Shown: positions 7,041 through 14,354 of the stretch, in pieces
Numbering within the stretch: position 1 is the stretch's first letter
Layout of the letters: the number at the start of each line of letters is the position of its first letter
Origin: Rhizobium sp.
GTDB lineage: Bacteria > Pseudomonadota > Alphaproteobacteria > Rhizobiales > Rhizobiaceae
DNA length: 14,511 nucleotides
Reading direction: 5' to 3'
Assembly: GCA_003501385.1 (NCBI GenBank)
Contig: DNPN01000194.1
Coordinates: 1 to 14,511 of the forward strand
The notes under the pieces: generated by a model
The model's database searches: none
Told to the model about the DNA's origin: nothing
Seen by the model: the letters and a program-made list of their open reading frames with translations, nothing else
Program-made: the position numbers and the translations under genes

Positions 7041-8708
7041 ATGGCTGATCCCTTGCTGAGTGTGCAGGATTTGACGGTTGCCTTCTCCGGCTATGGCCGC
7101 ATCAACCGGGTGCTGCACAACATCTCTTTCACCATCGAGGCCGGAGAGCGGGTTGCGCTGATTGGCGAAACCGGATCGGGGAAATCCGTGACTTCCAAGG
7201 CCATCCTCGGCACTTTGCCGATTAATGCCAAGGTGGAGGCTGGCTCGATTGCCTATCGTGGAAGAGAATTGCTGAACCTATCTTCAAACGAGCGCAACAA
7301 GCTGAAAGGCACTGCCTTTTCCATCATCATGCAGGACCCGCTGTCCTCCTTCAATCCGGTGTTTCGCATTGGTCGGCATCTGGAAGACGTGATGCATTAT
7401 GCCGATCGCAATCAGGGCATTTATGACACGCCAAAAGGGCGCAAGCAGCGGATTTTCGAGGTATTGCGCAAGGTGCAATTGGGCGATGTTGAGCGGGTTT
7501 TCAACGCTTGGCCGTTTGAGCTGTCGGGCGGTATGCGCCAAAGGGTGCTGATTGCGCTGGCGCTTTTGCACCAACCGGATCTGTTGATTGCCGATGAGCC
7601 GGGCACGGCACTGGATGTAACCACACAGGATGAAATTCTGCGGCTGATCAATCGTCTGGTGACCGAAGAAGGTCTGTCACTGCTGATGATCACCCACAAT
7701 CTTGGCGTGGTGCGCCAGACGGCGGACCGGGTGATTGTCATGCAGCATGGCCGCATTGTCGAGCAGGGCGCGCTAGTATCCGTCTTTCAAGCCCCGCAAC
7801 AGGCCTATACTCGCGAGCTGATGGAGGCGGTGCCACCGCTCTATGGCGATGGTGTCGTTGATCAGCCGGTCAGCGACAAGGCCCCGATCATCACTTTGAG
7901 CAATGTGCGCAAACTCTATGCCAAGCGGGCGCTGTTTGGCCAAAAGCGCGGCCATCTTGCGGTCAACAACATCAATCTTCAGGTCAATGAAGGCGAAATT
8001 TTTGGCCTTGCCGGAGAAAGCGGCTCTGGCAAAACCACGCTGGCACGGATGATGATGAACCTGTTGCAGCCCAGCGATGGCGAGATTGTGGTGCGCGGAA
8101 CGGCCAGAGATGGTGCGTTGCGCCTCAGCCAGATTGTCTATCAAAATCCCGGCACGTCGCTAAACCCCAAGCGCACGGTGGCGCAGATTTTGGCTGTGCC
8201 GCTGGCCCATGTGGGTCTCGATAAAGATCAGCGCAAAGTGCGCATGATGGAGCTTCTCGACCTCGTGCGTCTACCCGCCAATTTCGTCTCAAAATACCCG
8301 CATGAACTGTCCGGCGGGCAAAAGCAGCGGGTGGCCATTGCCCGCGCCTTGGCGGCCAATCCACAGATCATCATTCTGGATGAGCCGACATCGGCGCTGG
8401 ATGTGTCGGTGCAGAAAACCGTGGTTGAGCTGCTACTGGACCTGCGCACGAAGCTTGGCCTGACCTATGTAATCATCTCGCATGATCTGTCGTTGATGCG
8501 CAATTTCTGCTCGCGCATCGTCATCATGTACAAGGGCGAAATCGTCGAACAGGGCACACCTGCGGAGGTGTTTTCCACGACCCACCACCCCTACACTCGC
8601 GCCCTCATTGCTGCCATTCCGGTTTTAACCGATGCGCAAGAGGCGCTGAAACCCACCATGAGCGAAGAGGAACGAGGCCGTTTTCTGGTGCAAAGCGCCG
8701 GACATTGA
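7041..8708 (+). CDS. Fused two-domain ABC transporter ATP-binding protein, DppD-DppF type
   Basis: A 555-residue cytoplasmic ATPase that powers the importer, combining in one chain the two nucleotide-binding domains that Dpp systems often split. NBD1: Walker A GETGSGKS (43-49 region), Q-loop at Q98, signature LSGGM (161-165), Walker B LLIADEP (181-187), switch H219. NBD2: Walker A GESGSGKT (325-332), Q-loop Q368, signature LSGGQ (423-427), Walker B IIILDEP (443-449), switch H481. Both sites keep all residues needed for hydrolysis. Each half carries the family's peptide-transporter tail (HPYTRALIAAIP at 516-527). ATG 7041 has GGAGG 7 nt upstream. GTG 7035, which overlaps the previous stop, would leave only 1 nt of spacing. 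The architecture matches GsiA/YejF-like fused ATPases, but no specific orthologue can be named. Confidence 0.94.
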   Translation: MADPLLSVQDLTVAFSGYGRINRVLHNISFTIEAGERVALIGETGSGKSVTSKAILGTLPINAKVEAGSIAYRGRELLNLSSNERNKLKGTAFSIIMQDPLSSFNPVFRIGRHLEDVMHYADRNQGIYDTPKGRKQRIFEVLRKVQLGDVERVFNAWPFELSGGMRQRVLIALALLHQPDLLIADEPGTALDVTTQDEILRLINRLVTEEGLSLLMITHNLGVVRQTADRVIVMQHGRIVEQGALVSVFQAPQQAYTRELMEAVPPLYGDGVVDQPVSDKAPIITLSNVRKLYAKRALFGQKRGHLAVNNINLQVNEGEIFGLAGESGSGKTTLARMMMNLLQPSDGEIVVRGTARDGALRLSQIVYQNPGTSLNPKRTVAQILAVPLAHVGLDKDQRKVRMMELLDLVRLPANFVSKYPHELSGGQKQRVAIARALAANPQIIILDEPTSALDVSVQKTVVELLLDLRTKLGLTYVIISHDLSLMRNFCSRIVIMYKGEIVEQGTPAEVFSTTHHPYTRALIAAIPVLTDAQEALKPTMSEEERGRFLVQSAGH

Positions 8709-8732
8709 CCCGTTGTTGAAAGGAAAACATAC

Positions 8733-10286
8733 GTGTACCGATTGGGAATAGATGTGGGTGGCACCAATACGGATGCCGTGGTCATGCAGGGCGGTAAGGT
8801 TCTGTCCGGGATCAAGGCACCAACCTCTGAGGATGTCACCACAGGCGTGGTTGAGGCCATGGAAGGGGCGATCAAGGCAGCCGGCATTGACCGCAATCTT
8901 GTGACCAATGTCATGATCGGCACCACCCATTTTACCAATGCGGTGATTGAGCGCAAGCACATGACCCCGGTTGCCGCGATCCGTCTTGGTCTGCCCGCCA
9001 CCGCCTGCCTGCCGCCCGCCATCGACTGGCCGGAAGACCTGAAACCCGTGGTTGGCAAGCACGGCTATATGGTGCGCGGTGGCTATGAATTTGATGGCCG
9101 CGAAATCTCGCCGCTGGATGAGGATGAGATCAAGCGCATTGCCGGAGAAATCCGCGCCAACAACCTCAAGGCCGCAGCCGTCACCTGCGTGTTCGGCCCG
9201 ATCAATGCGGCAATGGAACAGCGCACCAAAGCGATTTTGCAGGAACATTGCCCCGGCCTGCCGGTGGTGATGTCCACCGATATCGGCCGTATCGGATTGC
9301 TGGAGCGCGAAAGTGCCGCGATCATGAACGCCAGCTTGCTGGAACTGGCCTATAAAACCGTACGCGCCTTTGGCGAAGCGCTGAAAAGTGCGGGCCTGAC
9401 CTGCCCCTTCCACATCACCCAGAACGACGGCACGCTGATGGCGGCAGAGACGGTGAAGGATTTCCCGGTTCTGACCTTTGCCTCCGGCCCCACCAATTCC
9501 ATGCGTGGCGCGGCCTTCCTCACTGGCGTGCAAGAGGCCATTGTGGTGGATATTGGTGGCACGACCTCTGATGTCGGGGCACTGCATCTGGGCTTTCCGC
9601 GTCAGGCGGCAACGGTGGTGGATGTTGGCGGCGTGCGCACCAATTTCCGTATGCCGGATGTGTTTTCTATTGGTCTCGGCGGCGGTTCGCTGGTGCGTGG
9701 TGATACGGAGAGCGTGACCGTGGGGCCGCAATCGGTGGGCTATCGCATCACCTCGGAAGCCAAGGTGTTTGGCGGCGCGACGTTGACGGCCACCGATATT
9801 GCCGTGGCCGCTGGCCATGCCGATGTGGGGGATAAGAGCAAAGTGGCCGATGTTTCGCCTGAGCTTGCAAAGGCAGCACTCAAGCGCATCCATCAGATGC
9901 TGGAAAATGCCATTGAGCGCAGCCGGGTTTCGCCAGAGCCGATCCCGGTGATTGCCGTTGGCGGCGGCTCTATTCTGATGCCGGATAAGCTGGGTGATTT
10001 TCAGATTATCCGGCCGGAAAACTTCTCCGTTGCCAATGCTGTGGGCGCTGCCATTGCCCAGATTTCCGGCGAAGTGGATCGGGTTTTTGCCCTTGAAAAT
10101 GGCTTGACCCGCGAGCTGTGCCTGAAACAGGCTGAAGAGGAAGCGACGAAAAATGCCGTTGCTGCCGGTGCCGATCCCGCCACGATTCAGATGATTGAGC
10201 GTGAAGATGTGCCTCTGGCCTATCTGCCGGGCAATGCCACGCGCATCCATGTGAAGGTCGTGGGTGAGATGGGGGGGCAAGCATGA
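8733..10286 (+). CDS. Hydantoinase/oxoprolinase family protein (short HyuA-type, ASKHA fold)
   Basis: A 517-residue cytoplasmic protein of the family that hydrolyses hydantoin or 5-oxoproline-type rings, usually with ATP. The N-terminal half carries GIDVGGTNTD (5-14), the first phosphate motif, and GTTHFTNAVIER (63-74), typical of the Hydant_A_N domain. The second half has VVDIGGTTSDVG (271-282), the second phosphate motif, and AVGGGS (408-413), so an actin-like ATP site looks intact. At 517 residues it is well short of classic HyuA (about 700) and resembles the shorter form found beside DUF917 genes. No HyuB subunit lies in the window. The GTG start at 8733 has AAAGGA at 8719-8724. The 24-nt gap from the ATPase and the 4-nt overlap with the first DUF917 gene place it inside the operon. 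The actual substrate is unknown. A thiohydantoin- or hydantoin-like ring is the best inference. Confidence 0.9.
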   Translation: MYRLGIDVGGTNTDAVVMQGGKVLSGIKAPTSEDVTTGVVEAMEGAIKAAGIDRNLVTNVMIGTTHFTNAVIERKHMTPVAAIRLGLPATACLPPAIDWPEDLKPVVGKHGYMVRGGYEFDGREISPLDEDEIKRIAGEIRANNLKAAAVTCVFGPINAAMEQRTKAILQEHCPGLPVVMSTDIGRIGLLERESAAIMNASLLELAYKTVRAFGEALKSAGLTCPFHITQNDGTLMAAETVKDFPVLTFASGPTNSMRGAAFLTGVQEAIVVDIGGTTSDVGALHLGFPRQAATVVDVGGVRTNFRMPDVFSIGLGGGSLVRGDTESVTVGPQSVGYRITSEAKVFGGATLTATDIAVAAGHADVGDKSKVADVSPELAKAALKRIHQMLENAIERSRVSPEPIPVIAVGGGSILMPDKLGDFQIIRPENFSVANAVGAAIAQISGEVDRVFALENGLTRELCLKQAEEEATKNAVAAGADPATIQMIEREDVPLAYLPGNATRIHVKVVGEMGGQA

Positions 10287-11407
10287 GCGCGATTATCTCC
10301 CCCAAAGATTATTGGGATCCGAAAGACCTCTGGATTCTGAACCATGACGATCTGATCTCGCTGGAAATCGGCGCTGGCATTCTCGGCACGGGCGGCGGTG
10401 GCAATCCCTATATTGGCAAGCTGCGGGCGCGGCAGTTGCTGGATGAGGGCTATACGCTTTCTGTGCTGCCGCACCAGAAAATCCATGATGATGCGCTTTG
10501 CGTTTCCGTCGGTGGCATTGGTGCGCCGGTGGTTGGGGTCGAGCGCTTGCGCGAAGGCCGCGAGGGGCTGCGCTGCATCCGGGCGCTGGAAGCGCATCTC
10601 GATGTTACGGTTGATGCGATTGTCTGCGAGGAAATCGGCGGGTCCAATTCCATGGAACCGCTGGTGGTGGCCGCCCTGACCGGCCTGCCAGTAATCGATT
10701 GCGATGGCATGGGCCGCGCCTTCCCCGAAATGCAGATGACCACGTTTTCTATTTACGGCCATAGTTCCACGCCATCGGCCATGTGCGATGTGCATGGCAA
10801 TGTTGTGCTGTTTCAACATGCGGTCTCCGAGCTTTGGCACGAGCGCATGGCGCGGGCCTGCGTGGTGGCGCAAGGGGGCGCGTCAACGCTGGCCTCTGCA
10901 CCCATGACCGGGGCTTTCGTCAAGCAATTCGGTATTCCCAATTCCTACACCCAAGCCGTCAGCCTTGGGCAGGCGGTTAGGCTTGCGCAGAAAAACCACG
11001 ATGACCCGATTGAAGCCATTTGCAAAAAGGAGAATGGCAAAAAGCTGTTCACCGGCAAGATCAGCGATTTGAAGCGCCATTTGCGTGGCGGTTTTGTGCG
11101 CGGCGAGGTGCAGCTTGTTGGCATCGATGCTCACCATGGCGAAACCGGTTCGGTGCTGATCCAGAATGAAAATCTGGTGTTTTTCCATGATGGTGAGATG
11201 GAGTGCTGCGTGCCAGACCTGATCCTGGTGCTGGATGTGGATAGCGGCGAAGCCATCACCACCGAAATGCTGCGCTATGGCCAGCGCGTCGCCATCGTTG
11301 CTCTTCCCTGCCATGCGCTGCTGCGTTCACCCGAAGCGCTGGATGTCGTCGGTCCCAAAGCCTTTGCGCTGGATGGCATTGTCTACACCCCGATGAAAGG
11401 ATCGTGA
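10283..11407 (+). CDS. DUF917 family protein, first paralog (S-methyl-thiohydantoin desulfurase-like)
   Basis: A 374-residue soluble protein of the DUF917 family, which as I recall has been renamed after an S-methyl-thiohydantoin desulfurase. Recognised by LGTGGGGNPYIGK (34-46), EEIGGSNSMEP (116-126), TGLPVIDCDGMGRAFPE (133-149), GGFVRGE (269-275), PDLILVLD (311-318) and TTEMLRYG (326-333). An N-terminal extension of about 20 residues is absent from its neighbour paralog. In the signature the residue between the two aspartates is Cys140, where the second paralog has Gly; several other cysteines (73, 115, 168, 308, 309) are present. It starts in an ATGA overlap with the hydantoinase-like gene behind a G-rich run. 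Likely a partner of that enzyme or of the next gene. The reaction is inferred from family and context, not proven. Confidence 0.88.
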   Translation: MSAIISPKDYWDPKDLWILNHDDLISLEIGAGILGTGGGGNPYIGKLRARQLLDEGYTLSVLPHQKIHDDALCVSVGGIGAPVVGVERLREGREGLRCIRALEAHLDVTVDAIVCEEIGGSNSMEPLVVAALTGLPVIDCDGMGRAFPEMQMTTFSIYGHSSTPSAMCDVHGNVVLFQHAVSELWHERMARACVVAQGGASTLASAPMTGAFVKQFGIPNSYTQAVSLGQAVRLAQKNHDDPIEAICKKENGKKLFTGKISDLKRHLRGGFVRGEVQLVGIDAHHGETGSVLIQNENLVFFHDGEMECCVPDLILVLDVDSGEAITTEMLRYGQRVAIVALPCHALLRSPEALDVVGPKAFALDGIVYTPMKGS

Positions 11408-11409
11408 TC

Positions 11410-12486
11410 ATGGCAACGATGGTTCAGGAAAATGATCTGGAGGCCATTGCCCTTGGCGGTGCCTACCTTGGAACCGGTGGCGGCGGTGATCCCTATATCG
11501 GCAAGTTGATGGCGCAAGCAGCCCTGCGTGAGCATGGGCCAGTGAAAGTTGTGCGTGCCGATGAGGTGGACGACGACACGCTATGCATTTCCGTCTTCAT
11601 GATGGGCGCACCGACTGTGATGCTGGAAAAACTGCCCTCTGGTGCGGAAGTGCTGAAAGCTCTGCATGAGTTGGAGCAGTTTCTGGGCCGCAAGGCCGGA
11701 GCCATTCTTTGCGTTGAAGCGGGCGGGTTGAACTCCACCATTCCCTATATGGTGGCGGCGGTGACAGGGTTGCCGCTGGTGGATGGCGATGGCATGGGCC
11801 GCGCTTTTCCGGAATTGCAGATGGTCAGTTTTACTCTGCATGGCATTGCCGCAAGCCCGCTGGTTTTGGCGGATGACAAGGGCAATTCCTCGCTGTTCTC
11901 AGCCGTTTCCAATCTCTGGACCGAGAAAATGGCCCGCGCTGTTACCATTCAGATGGGCGGTGCTGCCCTTGTTGCGGCCTATGCCATGAGTGGCAAGCAG
12001 ATGAAAAAGGCGCTGTTGCATGGCACGATGACGCAAATTCGCAACATCGGCGAGACCATTTTAAATGAACGTGCCCGCTCCCGCCATGCCGGAGCGGCGC
12101 TTCGGGAAAAACTCGGTGGAACCCATCTCTTCACCGGACGCGTGGTGGATGTGGAGCGCGCCACAACAGGTGGTTTTGCCCGTGGAAAGCTGATCTTGCG
12201 CGGTGTGGATCGTTTCGCGGGTCAGCGTTTTGCCGTGCATTTTCAAAACGAGTTTCTGCTAGCCGAAGGCGAAAATGGTGAAACCGTCTGGGCGACGCCC
12301 GATCTGATCTGCGCACTGGATGCCGATATGGGCTTGCCCGTTACCACCGAACAGATGCGCTACGGCTTGATGGTGGAATTCACCGGCATCCTCGCCGATC
12401 CGCAATGGCATACGCCAGAAGGCTTGACGCTCGCGGGGCCGGGCTATTTTGGCTACGGCGACGGTTTGAAACAGCAAACTGCATGA
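11410..12486 (+). CDS. DUF917 family protein, second paralog (S-methyl-thiohydantoin desulfurase-like)
   Basis: A 358-residue paralog of the preceding protein, sharing the same motifs in order: LGTGGGGDPYIGK (20-32), EAGGLNS (103-109), TGLPLVDGDGMGRAFPE (119-135), GGFARGK (254-260), PDLICALDAD (297-306) and TTEQMRYG (312-319). It has DGDGMGRAFPE, which I regard as the common form of the family signature. The middle and C-terminal sections differ clearly from paralog 1, so the two are old duplicates rather than a recent copy. ATG 11410 is chosen because AAAGGA (11396-11401) lies 8 nt upstream; GTG 11404, overlapping the previous stop, would leave 2 nt. The pair may form a hetero-oligomer or act on successive intermediates. 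Both ideas are inference. Confidence 0.88.
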   Translation: MATMVQENDLEAIALGGAYLGTGGGGDPYIGKLMAQAALREHGPVKVVRADEVDDDTLCISVFMMGAPTVMLEKLPSGAEVLKALHELEQFLGRKAGAILCVEAGGLNSTIPYMVAAVTGLPLVDGDGMGRAFPELQMVSFTLHGIAASPLVLADDKGNSSLFSAVSNLWTEKMARAVTIQMGGAALVAAYAMSGKQMKKALLHGTMTQIRNIGETILNERARSRHAGAALREKLGGTHLFTGRVVDVERATTGGFARGKLILRGVDRFAGQRFAVHFQNEFLLAEGENGETVWATPDLICALDADMGLPVTTEQMRYGLMVEFTGILADPQWHTPEGLTLAGPGYFGYGDGLKQQTA

Positions 12487-12522
12487 CTTGATGAAAAGCG
12501 AACAATCAAAAAGGGGAATGAG

Positions 12523-14097
12523 ATGAACGCAACACAGACTTTAAAGCACCTTGCTGTGGTTTTGGCCATGGGAACCGCCATCATCGCGCCACAGGCGGCC
12601 ATGGCCAAAACATCCACCGTGATGAATGTGACGCAGGTGTTTGGCACCATCGATCCGGCCAAGATCACCGATTACACTCAATATCTCGCTGCTGTGAACC
12701 TTTACGATGGCCTGACCACCGTAGACAGCACTGGCAAGATCATCCCGGAACTGGCCGAGAGCTGGGATGTGTCCAGCGATAACCTGACCTACACCTTCCA
12801 TCTGCGCAAGGACGCAAGTTTTCAGGATGGATCACCAGTTGAGGCCAAGGATGTGGTCTATACCGTCCAGCGCCTGCTGGCGATCAACAAGGGGCCAGCC
12901 TATCTGTTTGCATCGCTGATCAACCCTGACAATGTGAAGGCGGTGGATGCCCACACTGTCACTATTACCTTGAACAAGGTCTATGCGCCGTTTTTGACCA
13001 CAACGCCGCTTTTGTTGGTGATCAACGAGGATGCCGTCAAGGCCGCTTCCAAGCAGCCGTGGGGTGAGGATGTTGTCGGCGAAAAGTCGATGGGTGCGGG
13101 CGCTTATGTGCTGTCCAGCTGGCAGCGCGGCTCGGAAATGGTGATCAGCCGCTATAAAAAATACTACGCAGGCTGGCCATCCAACCCGATTGATGAAGTG
13201 CGCTTTGTGCAGACCAATGACGAGGCAACCGTCAAGGCGCTGGCGACTTCCGGCCAATTGGGCATTTCATCGACCACGCAGGCCAACGAGACCTATGATG
13301 CGCTGGCTAAAACCGATGGCTACGTGGTGCAGACCACGCCGACCGCCACCGGCTTTTACCTCAAACTCAACACCAAGGCCACGCCAACCGACGATGTGCA
13401 TGTGCGCCGCGCCTTGCAATATGCCACCGATTACAAAACCATTCAGACGCAGATCATGACCGGCGACACATTGGCCGGGCCATTGGCTCCAGTGTTCAAG
13501 GATGCCTATCTCGACACGCTGAAGGTGCCGGAATTTGATCTGGAAAAGGCCAAGGCCGAGCTTGCTCAGTCTAAATATGCTGGCAAGCCGATCAAACTGA
13601 CGCTGACTTACGTGGCGGGCCTGTCGTTTGAAGAGGATATCGCGCTTCTGATGCAATCCAATCTTCAGCAAATTGGGGTGGATGTGGACATCAAGCCCGA
13701 ACCCTGGAACCGCATCACCGAACTGGCCGCAAAGCCAGAAACGACGCCTGCCGCAACGGAAGTGTTCTATGGGCCAACCTATCCATCGCCGGATAGCGTG
13801 TTCTATGTGCAATACCACTCGAAATCCACCGGAACATGGGCCTCGATGGAATGGTTGCAGGATGCTGAGGTGGATAAGCTGATCGATGAGGCGCGTTCCA
13901 CCACCGACAGCGCCAAGCAGAATGCGATCTACAAGCAGATCCAGCAGGCCATTGCCGATAAGGCACCGGATGTGAATTTGCTGACAAAAGTGCAGAAGGT
14001 GGCCTTCAACAAATGCATCTCCGGCTACAAATTTGTGCCGATGCAGAGCTGGGATTATAATTTTCACAACCTGACATGGACATGTCCAGCAAAGTGA
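12523..14097 (+). CDS. Periplasmic substrate-binding protein of a Dpp-type ABC importer (SBP_bac_5 family)
   Basis: A 524-residue solute receptor that would capture the substrate in the periplasm and deliver it to the permeases encoded upstream. An N-terminal Sec signal has a hydrophobic core at about 10-23 and a likely cut after AMA at 26-28. There is no lipobox cysteine, so it should be soluble. Family 5 features are clear: LYDGLTTVDSTGKIIPELAE, LTYTFHLRKDASFQDGSP and AKDVVYTVQRLL in the first lobe, and VRRALQYATDY mid-protein. Two cysteines near the C-terminus (498 and 521) could form a disulfide. AAGGGGA at 12511-12517 is a good ribosome-binding site. The 36-nt gap from the DUF917 gene keeps it in the operon, although binding-protein genes often also have extra transcript. 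Family 5 receptors bind peptides, nickel, opines and other small molecules, so sequence alone does not name the ligand. Confidence 0.94.
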   Translation: MNATQTLKHLAVVLAMGTAIIAPQAAMAKTSTVMNVTQVFGTIDPAKITDYTQYLAAVNLYDGLTTVDSTGKIIPELAESWDVSSDNLTYTFHLRKDASFQDGSPVEAKDVVYTVQRLLAINKGPAYLFASLINPDNVKAVDAHTVTITLNKVYAPFLTTTPLLLVINEDAVKAASKQPWGEDVVGEKSMGAGAYVLSSWQRGSEMVISRYKKYYAGWPSNPIDEVRFVQTNDEATVKALATSGQLGISSTTQANETYDALAKTDGYVVQTTPTATGFYLKLNTKATPTDDVHVRRALQYATDYKTIQTQIMTGDTLAGPLAPVFKDAYLDTLKVPEFDLEKAKAELAQSKYAGKPIKLTLTYVAGLSFEEDIALLMQSNLQQIGVDVDIKPEPWNRITELAAKPETTPAATEVFYGPTYPSPDSVFYVQYHSKSTGTWASMEWLQDAEVDKLIDEARSTTDSAKQNAIYKQIQQAIADKAPDVNLLTKVQKVAFNKCISGYKFVPMQSWDYNFHNLTWTCPAK

Positions 14098-14134
14098 GGT
14101 TGTCGTAAGCATCCCGGCTATTCAGTTGAGCAAT

Positions 14135-14248
14135 ATGGAGGTGCCTATAGCAACCTTCATCTATTCAGCTCTGAATAAATGCGCCATCAACATACACTCG
14201 GCAATATCCTCACAAAGAGAACCTCCTCAACAAGGAGGTGGGGAATAG
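14135..14248 (+). CDS. Possible 37-residue small ORF downstream of the binding protein
   Basis: ATG 14135 opens a 37-codon frame ending at TAG 14246-14248. It begins MEVPIATFIYSALNK and ends EPPQQGGGE, the last part being encoded by the 14221-14239 hairpin. The upstream TTGAG is a poor ribosome-binding site and no family is recognised. The frame may simply be open by chance within a structured noncoding RNA. Confidence 0.2.
   Translation: MEVPIATFIYSALNKCAINIHSAISSQREPPQQGGGE
14162..14177. repeat. Small 7-bp inverted repeat
   Basis: TATTCAG (14162-14168) and CTGAATA (14171-14177) pair around CT. It is AT-rich and weak as RNA, with no T-run after it. A related CTATTCAG copy lies about 42 bp upstream, near 14119. 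Function is not evident. Confidence 0.3.
14221..14239. ncRNA. Hairpin pairing a Shine-Dalgarno and an anti-Shine-Dalgarno sequence; part of a possible small RNA or leader
   Basis: ACCTCCT (14221-14227) and AGGAGGT (14233-14239) form a perfect 7-bp stem with a CAACA loop. The second arm is a full Shine-Dalgarno sequence and the first equals the anti-Shine-Dalgarno end of 16S rRNA. GGTGG (14237-14241) can instead pair with CCACC (14250-14254), giving a competing fold. With the 14293-14322 stem this makes a compact structured block that could be a small RNA of about 100-130 nt. No promoter was found, so RNA status is inference. Confidence 0.3.
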
Positions 14249-14292
14249 ACCACCGCGATGCGGATATCGCACCGTTGTTTTATTTGCGGCTT

Positions 14293-14322
14293 ACCGCCTC
14301 TGTCTGACAAAGCAGAGGCGGT
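14293..14322 (+). terminator. 10-bp GC-rich stem-loop, candidate terminator
   Basis: ACCGCCTCTG (14293-14302) and CAGAGGCGGT (14313-14322) are perfect complements around a 10-nt loop, followed on the plus strand by TTCTCTCTC. The stem is strong, but the T-run is broken by C, so efficiency may be moderate. It is the first convincing terminator-like structure after the binding-protein stop, about 195 nt downstream. It could end the operon transcript or a small RNA starting in the gap. The 257 nt between 14098 and 14354 hold only this and the smaller hairpins listed. Confidence 0.55.
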
Positions 14323-14354
14323 TTCTCTCTCATTGCCGTTACTATGTGTCTGAA

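Noticed and set aside
8625..10280. 551-codon open frame on the minus strand opposite the hydantoinase-like gene
   Set aside because: It is antisense to a clearly recognisable ASKHA/HyuA-type protein with good ribosome-binding site and operon spacing. Its translation is rich in His, Arg, Gln and Gly with no family motif, as expected of a codon-bias shadow.
13267..14112. 281-codon minus-strand frame opposite the binding-protein gene
   Set aside because: It mirrors the coding frame of an obvious SBP_bac_5 protein, has no recognisable domain and would clash with the operon.
14258..14353. 31-codon open frame starting MRISHRCFICG
   Set aside because: It runs straight through the 14293-14322 stem-loop, its nearest Shine-Dalgarno is 18 nt upstream and locked in a hairpin, and no similarity is recognised. 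It is more likely noncoding.
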